NCBI GenBank assembly: GCA_947493745.1
Contig: CANLSM010000016.1
Location: forward strand, 1 to 64,000
Direction: 5' to 3'
Origin: an uncultured Paracoccaceae bacterium
Lineage (GTDB): Bacteria; Pseudomonadota; Alphaproteobacteria; Rhodobacterales; Rhodobacteraceae
Length of the DNA stretch: 64,000 nt
A program made the position numbers and the translations under genes. Of the stretch, positions 1 to 8,402 are shown in pieces (within the stretch, counting starts at the first letter, position 1; each line of letters starts with the position of its first letter). The notes under the pieces were generated by a model. That model searched no databases. It had not been told where the DNA came from and saw nothing but the letters and a program-made list of their open reading frames with translations.

Positions 1-1041
1 GCCCAGATCACGCTGGAGATCACCGCCACCGATCCCGGCGGGCTCGCCACAGCCCAGACCGTCACGATCAATGTGACGGATGAAGTCACACCCGAACCGC
101 TGATCAGTCTGAATTCGGCATTTCAAGTACAGCAGTTCGCAGTTGTCGACGGCGTGACCGACCTGGCAGGTGTTGATTTCGGTTCGGATCCGCTGGGCGA
201 GGTGTTTGTGCGACATATCGACTTCGAGGACAGCGCGAACGCGTTCATCAGCCATCTGCCCCAGGATGCCTATGCCACGTTGGCGATCGGAAACATCGAG
301 GCACCGATAAGCGGAACCTATGAGTTCGAGGTGAGTTCGCCTGATACAGCTTTGCTCTGGATCAACGGGGACATCGTTGGCATCGAGACGCTCGACGGGC
401 TGTTGGACACAGGCATTGCCTCAATCTCGCTTGACGCAGGCATCCATGAGATCGTCATCAAGCACCTTGATCTGGACGGGGATACCGGGCTGACGCTCTC
501 CTGGCGGGCCGAGGGCGAGACCGGGTTTTCACCGACGCCTGCAAGCGAGACGCTTGTGGTTGAGGAGAGCGATGATATCGGCATTCTCATCGATGTGGAT
601 CTGCAGGGACAGACCGCCGGGCAGACGATACTCCACGACGTTCCGGCCAATTGGATCGTAACCGCGGGTGATGACAGTTTTGCCACCACCGGCGCGCCGC
701 TTGATCTGACAGGCTATGACATCTCGCAGATGTCGTTCAGTCCGGCGATCGGAGATGTCGGGACAACCACGCTGACACTCGAGATCACCGGCCTCTCTCC
801 AACCGGCGAGCCCGGCACGATGAGTGTCCCCATCGAGATCACGGTGGAGCCGGATGACGGTCTCTCAATTCTTGATCTTGATGTCGGCGATGTTCTTGGG
901 GGCCTGGGGCTCGGCGGTGGCGGAGGGCTTCTGGCGGACCCGTTTGCCGACCTCGATCCAGAAGGTGAGGGCGACAGCCTCGATCATATTGATATTCTGA
1001 CCTCACCTCCCGACCCGGGATATCTCGGCCTCGGGCTGTGA
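1..1041 (+). CDS. C-terminal part of a large surface/secreted protein with a PA14-like domain (5' end outside window)
   Basis: The frame is open from base 1, so this is the 3' end of a longer gene (346 visible residues). The first 28 residues look like the last strands of a cadherin/Ig-like repeat (ITATDPGGLAT). Residues about 65-175 resemble a PA14/GLEYA-type beta-sandwich (ALLWINGD, then GIHEIVIKH and LTLSW), a fold that often binds sugars. A second Ig-like stretch covers about 195-300, and the protein ends in an Asp-rich and Gly-rich tail (GLGGGGGLL). Almost no Cys and many Asp/Thr fit an extracellular protein. No calcium-binding RTX nonapeptides are visible in this part. An adhesin role is inference. 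Confidence 0.75.
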   Translation, partial: AQITLEITATDPGGLATAQTVTINVTDEVTPEPLISLNSAFQVQQFAVVDGVTDLAGVDFGSDPLGEVFVRHIDFEDSANAFISHLPQDAYATLAIGNIEAPISGTYEFEVSSPDTALLWINGDIVGIETLDGLLDTGIASISLDAGIHEIVIKHLDLDGDTGLTLSWRAEGETGFSPTPASETLVVEESDDIGILIDVDLQGQTAGQTILHDVPANWIVTAGDDSFATTGAPLDLTGYDISQMSFSPAIGDVGTTTLTLEITGLSPTGEPGTMSVPIEITVEPDDGLSILDLDVGDVLGGLGLGGGGGLLADPFADLDPEGEGDSLDHIDILTSPPDPGYLGLGL

Positions 1042-1133
1042 TCGGGCCACTGCTCGACAGGCAAAGCTGCGGATTTATCTTTCGCTAACCGCTTTCGGCC
1101 AGACTGCAGCCGCGCAGACAGGAGGACGAGGCA

Positions 1134-2276
1134 ATGGCGAGGTCGACCTACGACAACCTGCAACAGGCAACCGACATGCGTCGGATGTGGGTTTACGCTT
1201 TGGGAATTCTTGTCGCTCCGCTGCTGACGATGGGTTTTCTTTCAGCCGATCTGCATCGATCAAATCTGGAGGAGATCCAGCTGGTGGAGAGCCAGCGAAC
1301 CCAGATTGAACTCGCAGAGCTTATGGCTGGACTTGTCTCTGAGCTGCAGCGGGAGCGGGGGCGATCAACGGCATATCTCGCATCATCCGGTCAGCAGTAC
1401 GAGCCCGAGATGCAAAGCCAGCGAGAGACGACAGACAGCGTGCTTGAGCAGACCCGGAAGGACCTCAACGCCATTGATCAGGGAAAGCTGAGCAAGGGAT
1501 TTGGCGCCAGCCCCCCTGCCGCTGAGAGCTTGGAACACGCATTGGCCGACGCGCGTGATCTTCTGGGGGCGCTGCCCGAAATCCGGGAGCGGGTCGATGA
1601 CCTGTCGATAACCGCTCCCGATCAGCAGGCGCGTTACACGGAGATCATCCGATCCCTGATGGGGGTCGCGAACATGAGCGCAGGTTTCGGCCTCACGGAT
1701 ACGGGTCAGAGACTGAGTGAAATGGCCGACATCCTGCAGGACGCCATCGAATATGCGGCACGGGAGCGCGCCGCCGGAACCCTGGGCTTCAGCACAGGCC
1801 GATTTGACACCGAAACAACCTTCCAGATGATCGAGTTCAACTCGGCGCAGCAGGTCCTGTTCGGGCAATTTCGCCGGGTCGCGCCGCCAAGCTACAGCCG
1901 TGAACTGGATACGATCGTCAGCAGCGCCGCATCGACGCAGTTGAACCGACTGAGGTCACGGGCTCTTTCGAATTCAGCCGGCAACTTCGCCCTGTTGTCG
2001 GACTGGTTCACGACGACGACCTCGATGATCGATGGCTACAAGGCTCTCGCGACAAAGCTGCGGCTTGATCAGTACCTCCTGCTCATGGAACGCCAGGAAC
2101 TGCTGCTGCGGGACTATCATCGCGCACTTGCCGCCGTCATCTTGTCCATGGTCATGTCGCTGACCATAGCGCTCTGGCTGTCACATCACTATATGAGGCC
2201 GTTTCGTCTCTTCGCGTCCAGTTTGGGTCAGTTCAGGGACAGCAAGGAACCAACGAAGGTCATTGGCCACAGCTGA
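1134..2276 (+). CDS. Membrane protein with nitrate/nitrite-sensing (NIT)-like periplasmic domain, no output domain
   Basis: 380 residues. The ATG follows GGAGGA at 7 bases. TM1 lies at about 14-36 and TM2 at about 328-348, enclosing a helical periplasmic domain whose start (LVSELQRERGRSTAYLASSG, residues about 63-82) is the recognisable helix of the NIT family, which senses nitrate or nitrite in receptors. After TM2 the beginning of a HAMP-like segment (MRPFRLFASS) is followed by only about 20 residues before the stop. Family members normally continue into a kinase, GGDEF or methyl-accepting domain. It is therefore either a truncated receptor or a sensor that acts on a partner protein. I found no convincing continuation in another frame downstream. 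Confidence 0.7.
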   Translation: MARSTYDNLQQATDMRRMWVYALGILVAPLLTMGFLSADLHRSNLEEIQLVESQRTQIELAELMAGLVSELQRERGRSTAYLASSGQQYEPEMQSQRETTDSVLEQTRKDLNAIDQGKLSKGFGASPPAAESLEHALADARDLLGALPEIRERVDDLSITAPDQQARYTEIIRSLMGVANMSAGFGLTDTGQRLSEMADILQDAIEYAARERAAGTLGFSTGRFDTETTFQMIEFNSAQQVLFGQFRRVAPPSYSRELDTIVSSAASTQLNRLRSRALSNSAGNFALLSDWFTTTTSMIDGYKALATKLRLDQYLLLMERQELLLRDYHRALAAVILSMVMSLTIALWLSHHYMRPFRLFASSLGQFRDSKEPTKVIGHS

Positions 2277-2744
2277 GTGCCCCATCTCGTCGCTTCGGAA
2301 GCAATTGCAAAGGGGGCAACGAGAAAACACAGGTGCTGCAAATGAGCTCAAACAGCGCAATATTCGTGGGAAGTCCCAGGGCCTTGATATGATCGGGGTT
2401 CAGAACACCGGGGCCGATACCCAAGCCGACCTTTGATCTGCTCGCCAAGTGTTCTCTCAGACTAGCGACGTCCCTTGACACGTCGCCGGCATGTCATATC
2501 AAGTCTGCAGTCATCGCCGACCAATTCGTTCAATGGGATGTCTCTTGATCACTCCAGTATCGTCCCTGCCCGACCGGGTTGCTGTTCGCGCGCTGCCGGT
2601 GAAAGTTAAAAAACCAGCAGGATGCACGATAGCCCTGCGTTGGACAGTGGCCGTCCCGGCACGGTGGGCGCTGATGGACTGAGGACCGGACTGACGTCCG
2701 GCGCCCGACCGTACTTGCTACCAGTCACGGCTCAGTCGCATGGA
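2277..2744. other. 468-base stretch without a convincing gene
   Basis: Short open frames exist on both strands, but none has a good ribosome site or a recognisable domain. A frame from about 2281 to 2438 encodes polar, coiled-coil-like sequence and could be a decayed remnant of the output region missing from the NIT protein, but I cannot show this. A perfect 6-bp hairpin (CCGGAC-TGAC-GTCCGG, 2686-2701) lies 44 bases beyond the stop of the minus-strand hydrolase, with no T run after it. Confidence 0.5.
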
Positions 2745-4028
2745 TCACCGCCCGGTTGTCTTGGTTTCAAACATCAACCCAAACGCACTGCGCGGCCGGA
2801 AACCTTTCCAATAGGTGTGATCCTCCTTTGGCTCACCATTGTCCTCGACAGACCAGACCGCATCATTTCCGTTCGGCACGAGATCGAAAAAATCGGGCCT
2901 TGCCACGTCCACCTTGAGGTGCAGGTCCAGATAGGCGGTGATGAAATGCTGACTGACATTGTTCATCCGTGTGGTGTCCCAGACCGCATCCGAATAATGG
3001 CCAAACGGAAACCAGCCACCATCTGCGGGCAGGTCATAGCTTTCGACAGGAGCAGGCATCGGCGCACCGGCATTGTGATTGGCGTTCTCGAAGGTCAGCA
3101 GATGCCGGGTGGTGTTTTTGGTGTCATCGAAAATTCCGCGGATCGCGTCATAGATCGACACATCGTCCACACTGCCGGCGATCAGCATCAGCGGTTTGTC
3201 GATCCCCGCCCATCCGTCGGCATCCCAGAAGCCGGTGTTATTCCCCCATGGGCCAAATGCCACAAAGGCCTTGACGCGGTCGTCCGCCAGCTCGGCGTGG
3301 CTCTCCGATCCCATCATGTTCCGCTCAAGCAGGCCTTGCGGCACCCCCCACGTGTATTCGGTCGAGGCCTTCGTCACTCCGGCCCCGGCATAGATCAGCG
3401 CCCCGTAACCACCCATGGAATAGCCGATGATAGCGACATTGTTGCTCTCAATGATGCTGCCGAGATCACCCTCCAGCGCGCCCATCTGATCGATGACAAA
3501 CCGCTGGTCCCAAGGCCGGTTCACAAGTGTGGAGCCAAAGGCCGTCTGGTCGTCATAGGTGCTGTCGGGATGATCAATGGAGGCCACGACATATCCCTTG
3601 GAGGCGAGGTTCTCACCCAGATGCGACATCAGAAACCTGTTGCCGGGATAACCATGCGAGATGATCACCAGCGGAAAGACCTGCCCGGTATCCGGCTCTG
3701 CGTCGCGGGCGGCCCGGCCGGTCAGGGTCGTTTGGGTCACGCCATCGCGGATAAGTGCAGTAAGGGTCCCCCCCGGCTCCGTCTCCGCCGTGGCCGGATA
3801 CCAGATTTCGACCGTCAGCTCGCGGTCCTTGCGTGCGATATCGCCCTCGCTTCCCGTGTTCACAACGTCGATCTGGTCGGGATTCGTGAAGACCATCGTC
3901 GTGACCCCGATCTTGTGATCACCATAGCGCGCCAGTTCCGGCGCATCGGGCCGAACCACATCGATCCGGTTTTCAGCCTGAGCGACGGCAGTTCCGAGCA
4001 GGGTCAGAGTTAGAGCGAGGGCGCGCAT
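2745..4028 (-). CDS. Secreted alpha/beta hydrolase (dienelactone hydrolase / PAF-acetylhydrolase-like)
   Basis: 427 residues. I take the second in-frame ATG (4028) because GGAGAG stands 6 bases upstream; the earlier ATG at 4040 overlaps that ribosome site. The N-terminus is a clean signal peptide (MRALALTLTLLGTAVAQA). The oxyanion segment ISHGYPGN (about 123-130) and the nucleophile elbow GYSMGG (about 202-207, Ser204) mark a serine hydrolase; DPH-type His candidates follow near the C-terminus (ENANHN). The layout matches prokaryotic PAF-acetylhydrolase II/dienelactone-hydrolase-like proteins. Periplasmic or secreted esterase activity is likely; the substrate is unknown. It is monocistronic. 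Confidence 0.85.
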   Translation of the reverse strand: MRALALTLTLLGTAVAQAENRIDVVRPDAPELARYGDHKIGVTTMVFTNPDQIDVVNTGSEGDIARKDRELTVEIWYPATAETEPGGTLTALIRDGVTQTTLTGRAARDAEPDTGQVFPLVIISHGYPGNRFLMSHLGENLASKGYVVASIDHPDSTYDDQTAFGSTLVNRPWDQRFVIDQMGALEGDLGSIIESNNVAIIGYSMGGYGALIYAGAGVTKASTEYTWGVPQGLLERNMMGSESHAELADDRVKAFVAFGPWGNNTGFWDADGWAGIDKPLMLIAGSVDDVSIYDAIRGIFDDTKNTTRHLLTFENANHNAGAPMPAPVESYDLPADGGWFPFGHYSDAVWDTTRMNNVSQHFITAYLDLHLKVDVARPDFFDLVPNGNDAVWSVEDNGEPKEDHTYWKGFRPRSAFGLMFETKTTGR

Positions 4029-4255
4029 GGGTCTCTCCATTGATGGTGTGTCCGCAAGGTAGCGCCGGAACCGCCCAAAGCCTACCGTTGAGCGTCAGGC
4101 GTACTGGACTGGGCGACACAAAGCCCGGACTGTTGCTGGCATGTCCCATTTTATGATGCTGCAATCGGGTTGCTTCGGTTCATGCCTGGAAACATTGACA
4201 GCGCCGCTCCCCGTTATGCGAAAAAGCACGCAATATCAATGAGATGCTTAAGTAC

Positions 4256-4332
4256 TGGCGACCCCTGAAGGACTCGAACCCTCAACCTGCTGATTAGAAG
4301 TCAGCTGCTCTATCCAGTTGAGCTAAGGGGTC
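4256..4332 (-). tRNA. tRNA-Arg (anticodon TCT)
   Basis: Read on the minus strand, the 7-bp acceptor GACCCCT/AGGGGTC, the D arm, the anticodon arm GCTGA-CTTCTAA-TCAGC (anticodon TCT) and a T arm with TTCGAGT all fold correctly. A genomically encoded CCA follows the discriminator G. It decodes AGA/AGG, rare codons in this GC-rich genome. I looked for a duplicated 3' end that would mark an integrated element and found none in the window. Confidence 0.97.
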
Positions 4333-4368
4333 GCTGATATTTCAAAGCCATGCGGCCGATATTTCGTA

Positions 4369-4396
4369 GTTCTAGACGCATGGCGCCGATTTGCAA
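4369..4396 (-). promoter_or_regulatory. Candidate sigma-70 promoter of tRNA-Arg
   Basis: On the minus strand TTGCAA (-35) and TAGAAC (-10) are separated by 16 bases and end 36 bases before the mature tRNA 5' end. Spacing and sequence are reasonable; no transcript data. Confidence 0.35.
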
Positions 4397-4594
4397 GACG
4401 GACGTTGCCCATGTGTCGTTGATCGGACTGCCTGAGCCGAGATGATCAGGCACTTCAGGCTGCGCCATCTGGCATCCCTTCAGCAAACCCGTTCGGCGGT
4501 TTGGCTCCAACCGGGAAACACCTGACAAACTTGCCACATTTTGACCGCAGATGCGCTCTAGCCCTGCGCTGTTGATCGAATTCCAGAGGCGGAA

Positions 4595-5848
4595 ATGCAG
4601 AAATCGACGGTAAGATCGGGGTTGGTTGTGATCCTGCCGCTTCTTCTCGGCGGAGCGCCAATTCTGTCTGCTTTGGGCTTTTTTGCGTTCACAGACATCT
4701 CGAACGCGGCTTCAAACGACCCGTTCCGCTTCAATATCCTTTTTCAGGTGGCCGTATTGCTTGGGGCCATGCTGCTGGGGTTTTCCAGCAATGAGATGCC
4801 GCGCAACCAGTCGCTTGCATATATTTTGCTGGTCGTGTTTCTCGGGTCCGCCGTATTGGGCCTTGCATTGACATCCATCGACCCGGCTTTCGGCGTATTG
4901 AGCCTGACATTCAGACTTTTCAACCTGCCACTGGCCCTTCTGCTGATCTTCCTGATCTCCAGGTTGGAGCCGACATTCTCCGCCCGGCTGCTCTTTGCCC
5001 TTGTGATCGGCTTTTCGCTCCATGCGATCCTGATTGTCGCCACGACCCCGTTCATGCCGCCCGAGCCGCATTATCTGTTCCTCAATGGTCCGCCCGGCAT
5101 CTTTCAGGTCCGGCTTTGGGGAATGGTGCTGGTCGGCGTCATCGGAGCGGGTATCGGGCTGACATTGCAAAGCCAGGGGCGGGAACGCGCGCTGCTGTGG
5201 ATGGCGCTGATCCTGCTGACAGCGGCGATGTTCTGGTCCGGGACACGCGCCAGCGTGCTGTCCCTGCCCGGCTCCGCGATCTTTGGTCTGCTGGTGCTGC
5301 CAAGGGTCACGACGAAGCTTTTGCCGGTCATGATCGGAACTTTCATAGCGGGCGCGGGGCTCAGCCTTTTGCTTGAAGCCCCCGCTCCGTCCTGGGGTAT
5401 GCTGAACTCATATGTCGAGACCGTTACGGCCAGCGGAGCAGACGCATTGAGTGCGGGCCGCATAAGCCTGTGGAAAGAAACTGTCCGGCTCATTTCCGAG
5501 GCGCCGCTTTTTGGCCACGGCTTCGATCACTTCCGCTGGCTTGACCAGGCATCCGAGACCAATTTCGTCCATCCCCACAACAGCCCATTGCATATTCTGG
5601 TTTCATTCGGGCTGATCGGTGGGACAGCGTTGATTTTGCTGATACTGATGTTCTGGATACAGAGCATTCGCAATGTCCGGAGCAATCCGAGCCCGGTCAT
5701 GACAGGAGCCTTTTTCGGATTGAACGGCCTGCTGATCTTCTCCCTTGTCGATGCGGTGTTCTATCATGTGGACACGCTGATCCTTCTTGCGGTCTTCTTC
5801 GCGATCCTTCTGGCCAATCCCCCTTATCGGCAGCATGAGCAGGGCTAG
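4595..5848 (+). CDS. O-antigen ligase/polymerase-like membrane protein (first of tandem pair)
   Basis: 417 residues, starting at an ATG 5 bases after GAGGCG. About ten to twelve hydrophobic segments. The large hydrophilic loop at about 290-330 carries the family signature GHGFDHFRW followed by HPHNSPLH, as in Wzy_C/WaaL proteins (O-antigen ligases and polysaccharide polymerases). Members join undecaprenyl-linked glycans to an acceptor in the periplasm. No glycosyltransferase, flippase or LPS core gene is adjacent, so the substrate cannot be read from context. It overlaps the next, homologous gene by 14 bases. Confidence 0.85.
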   Translation: MQKSTVRSGLVVILPLLLGGAPILSALGFFAFTDISNAASNDPFRFNILFQVAVLLGAMLLGFSSNEMPRNQSLAYILLVVFLGSAVLGLALTSIDPAFGVLSLTFRLFNLPLALLLIFLISRLEPTFSARLLFALVIGFSLHAILIVATTPFMPPEPHYLFLNGPPGIFQVRLWGMVLVGVIGAGIGLTLQSQGRERALLWMALILLTAAMFWSGTRASVLSLPGSAIFGLLVLPRVTTKLLPVMIGTFIAGAGLSLLLEAPAPSWGMLNSYVETVTASGADALSAGRISLWKETVRLISEAPLFGHGFDHFRWLDQASETNFVHPHNSPLHILVSFGLIGGTALILLILMFWIQSIRNVRSNPSPVMTGAFFGLNGLLIFSLVDAVFYHVDTLILLAVFFAILLANPPYRQHEQG

Positions 5849-7079
5849 GGCATCCATCATACCTATGGCGCTCGCGCTCAGCTTTGGCGGCGCACCCCTG
5901 ATTGCAGCCATCTGGTTCTATGCAGGCACCGACTGGTCGGAACTCGCATCTCGTCTGCCCCGGCGGGCCACCTGGATCTTCGTCGGGACCGTCTTTTTCG
6001 CTGCAGTAGTGGTCGCGAGACGCGGAGTACCGAGATTTTCCCTTGATCGGACCACTGGCATTCTTGGGCTGATCTTTATAGCCGCCGCCCTTGTGGGGCT
6101 GATGCGCAACACCATTGATCCGCAGATCGCGCTCTACAGTTTCCTGCCCAAGGCCCTGCATCTGGCAGCCGGCATACCGCTATTGTTTGTCCTCGGTGTC
6201 GAAGACAGACGGTTGCCGCGGATGCTGATTGTAGGCTTTCTGGTGGGTCTGGGGATGCATGCTGTCCTGACACTGGGGTTCATCGACGCGCTTGCGCAGC
6301 ACGAGGGGCACAACCTTGTTTTCAGTCCGCCGGGGATGTTTCACATCCGGGCCTGGGGCATGTTGCTGACTTGTGGTGTCGCCTGCGGGTTGGGCCTTTG
6401 CCTCGATATGTCCGGGTCCTCGCGCTGGCTTCTGATCGTCATGCTGGCCTGCCTTTCGGCTTTGATGTTCTGTACCGGAACGCGGGCGGCACCGATTGCT
6501 CTGCTTGCCAGTGCTGCCTTCTCCGCGATGCTCTTTCGGCAAGCGGACCTGCGCTGGTTCATGCTGGCCTGCGGCGTGATCGTTGCGGGTGCCGCCCTCT
6601 CGCTGACGCTGCCGGTGCCGCATCCCAGCTGGGGCTTGTTCAACTCGGTGGCCGAGAGCACATCGGCTGCCACGCTTGATACCCTGTCCGCAGGTCGTCT
6701 TAAACTTTGGCAGCAGACCGTTGAACTGATTTCCCAAAAGCCACTTCTGGGTCACGGCTATCACCAGTTTTCATATCTGCGCGCGCCGCCCTACGAGACA
6801 TTCACACATCCGCACAACGCTCCGCTCAACTTTCTGCTGTCCTTCGGGCTGATCGGCGGCGGCGCTCTCATTGCCCTCTTGCTGCTGCTTTGGAAACGCG
6901 CCATCCGCCGGACCCTCGACGATCCGTCAGCCACGCGGATTGCGGCCTTCACCGCACTGAACGCTTTACTGGCGCTTTCCGTGGTCGGGGGGGTGTTTTT
7001 CCGGCTGGAAACCCTGATGGCTCTCGCCGTCTTCTGGTCCATTGCGATCGCAAAGGCCGAGACTGTGGACAGGCTTTGA
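5835..7079 (+). CDS. O-antigen ligase/polymerase-like membrane protein (second of tandem pair)
   Basis: 414 residues from the ATG at 5835, which lies inside the end of the preceding gene, so the two are probably translationally coupled; ATG 5865 is an alternative start. Multiple membrane helices and the same loop motif as its neighbour (GHGYHQFSYL, then HPHNAPLN), with parallel stretches such as LSAGR and PSWG in the same order. This indicates an old tandem duplication. The two sequences have diverged clearly, so they may have different glycan substrates or acceptors. Confidence 0.83.
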   Translation: MSRARASIIPMALALSFGGAPLIAAIWFYAGTDWSELASRLPRRATWIFVGTVFFAAVVVARRGVPRFSLDRTTGILGLIFIAAALVGLMRNTIDPQIALYSFLPKALHLAAGIPLLFVLGVEDRRLPRMLIVGFLVGLGMHAVLTLGFIDALAQHEGHNLVFSPPGMFHIRAWGMLLTCGVACGLGLCLDMSGSSRWLLIVMLACLSALMFCTGTRAAPIALLASAAFSAMLFRQADLRWFMLACGVIVAGAALSLTLPVPHPSWGLFNSVAESTSAATLDTLSAGRLKLWQQTVELISQKPLLGHGYHQFSYLRAPPYETFTHPHNAPLNFLLSFGLIGGGALIALLLLLWKRAIRRTLDDPSATRIAAFTALNALLALSVVGGVFFRLETLMALAVFWSIAIAKAETVDRL

Positions 7080-7127
7080 ACCCTCGGCTATAGGCCAGCA
7101 GAGCAATTTTCACGGACAGGACCCGCC

Positions 7128-7691
7128 ATGCCCAAGATCAATGGAAACGAAATCCGCCCCGGCAATGTGCTGGAGCACAATGACGGCCTGTGGGTCGCGG
7201 TGAAGGTTGGCCATGTGAAACCCGGCAAAGGTGGCGCCTTTGCGCAGGTCGAAATGAAAAACTTGCGCAACGGATCCAAACTCAACGAACGGTTTCGCGC
7301 AGCCGACAAGGTCGAGCGGGTCCGGCTGGAGCAGAAAGATCAGCAGTTTCTCTACGAGAATGACGGGATGCTGGTGTTCATGGACACCGAAACATACGAG
7401 CAGATCGAACTCCCCGCCGACATCCTCGGCGAGCGGCGGCCGTTCCTTCAGGACGGCATGATGGTGACAATGGAGTATTACGAGGCCGAAGCGCTCAGCG
7501 CGACCCTGCCCCAGAAAGTGACCTGCACAATCTCCGAGACCGAGCCTGCTGTGAAGGGCCAGACAGCCGCCAACAGCTTCAAACCGGCGGTTCTGGACAA
7601 TGGCGTGCGCGTGATGATCCCGCCCTTTGTCGATCAGGGCGAAGCGATCGTGGTGAATACCGAGACGATGGAATACTCCGAACGGGCCTGA
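7128..7691 (+). CDS. efp: Elongation factor P
   Basis: 187 residues, full length for the family. It relieves ribosome stalling at polyproline by binding next to the P-site tRNA. The N-terminal KOW-like domain carries the tip loop PGKGGAF with Lys34, the position modified in many bacteria; the central OB domain and the C-terminal OB domain ([17 protein letters not shown]) follow. No EpmA/EpmB modification gene is nearby. It is separate from the ligase pair and ends 5 bases before the convergent protoglobin-like gene. Confidence 0.97.
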   Translation: MPKINGNEIRPGNVLEHNDGLWVAVKVGHVKPGKGGAFAQVEMKNLRNGSKLNERFRAADKVERVRLEQKDQQFLYENDGMLVFMDTETYEQIELPADILGERRPFLQDGMMVTMEYYEAEALSATLPQKVTCTISETEPAVKGQTAANSFKPAVLDNGVRVMIPPFVDQGEAIVVNTETMEYSERA

Positions 7692-7696
7692 CCCTT

Positions 7697-8344
7697 TCAG
7701 ACGCTCGCCCCCTCTCTCGCGCCTTCCGGGCTGCCCATCAGCGCGCTGCCGACGGGACCGACCGATTGCAGCGCCGGGTCCTTTGCGAGGCATTGATTAT
7801 AGGCGACATAGACACGCTGGATCTGATGCAGTTCCAGCACGAGAAGCGTTGTGAGCGACATCGTCATTGATCGCCGCCCCCGGGTGTCCTTCTCATCATA
7901 AACCTCTGATATCGCGCCCATAATGACCGCCTTCAGGGCACCTGCAACCCAGAGAGGCCAGACCTTGTGGTAGATGAAAAAGAGCGCGATATCCTCCAGC
8001 GACGAAAAGAAGTCCTCCTCGAACCGGCCGGCCAGAATGCAGCGCCCGTGCTGGACAAAGAGCTGTCGCAGCCGGTCCATGTCATCGGCCTCGAACTCCC
8101 AGGACATCTGTTGAAATTGCATGAGGTTCAGCATGAACTGATCCGGCCAGGACTCGATCCGGCTGGCCAGATGCCGCCTCGCAAGTGCGAATTCCTGTTT
8201 GAACTGTTGGTCAAGGCGCAGGGACAGGGTCACACGGTCAATCAACCCGTCATTGCGGATCAACGGTTTGAAATCCCGCCGAAATTCATCAAAACTCATC
8301 ATGAAATGACCGATTGTCTGCTTTGAAATCGGTTTAACCAACAT
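7697..8344 (-). CDS. Stand-alone protoglobin/globin-sensor-like protein
   Basis: 215 residues, all-helical. The middle (about 95-135) matches the protoglobin/globin-coupled-sensor pattern around the proximal histidine: a His (VQHGRC), then LAGRFEEDFF, then a run ending KVWPLWVAGALKAVI, which parallels the WY-x-G-x-Y segment of sensor globins. There is no kinase, cyclase or methyl-accepting domain; the C-terminus is an extra helix and a disordered tail. If haem is bound, it could sense or handle O2, NO or CO. The start is uncertain (ATG 8344, 8302 or 8299; none has a good ribosome site). The assignment rests on pattern similarity only. Confidence 0.6.
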   Translation of the reverse strand: MLVKPISKQTIGHFMMSFDEFRRDFKPLIRNDGLIDRVTLSLRLDQQFKQEFALARRHLASRIESWPDQFMLNLMQFQQMSWEFEADDMDRLRQLFVQHGRCILAGRFEEDFFSSLEDIALFFIYHKVWPLWVAGALKAVIMGAISEVYDEKDTRGRRSMTMSLTTLLVLELHQIQRVYVAYNQCLAKDPALQSVGPVGSALMGSPEGAREGASV

Positions 8345-8370
8345 GATTTAAGAAAGGATTTAGCCGCGCC

Positions 8371-8402
8371 CCGACGATTGCCCCCGGGGCTGTCGGCTTT
8401 TT
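8371..8402. terminator. Stem-loop between nucleotidase and protoglobin-like genes
   Basis: CCGAC (8371-8375) pairs with GTCGG (8392-8396) around an inner CCCC/GGGG stem. A CTTTTT run follows on the plus strand only, whereas both flanking genes are on the minus strand, where the stem is preceded rather than followed by the run. It could still limit read-through or protect the 3' end of the nucleotidase mRNA. Confidence 0.35.

Noticed and set aside
2686-2701. Hairpin CCGGAC-TGAC-GTCCGG as terminator of the hydrolase
   Set aside because: Perfect stem but short, and no T run on either strand.
2622-4013. 463-codon plus-strand open frame across the hydrolase
   Set aside because: Mirror frame of the strongly supported minus-strand alpha/beta hydrolase; composition is that of an antisense GC-rich shadow.
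4256-4332. tRNA-Arg as an attachment site of an integrated island carrying the O-antigen ligase pair
   Set aside because: No integrase, no repeated 3' tRNA end and no compositional change in the flanking genes.
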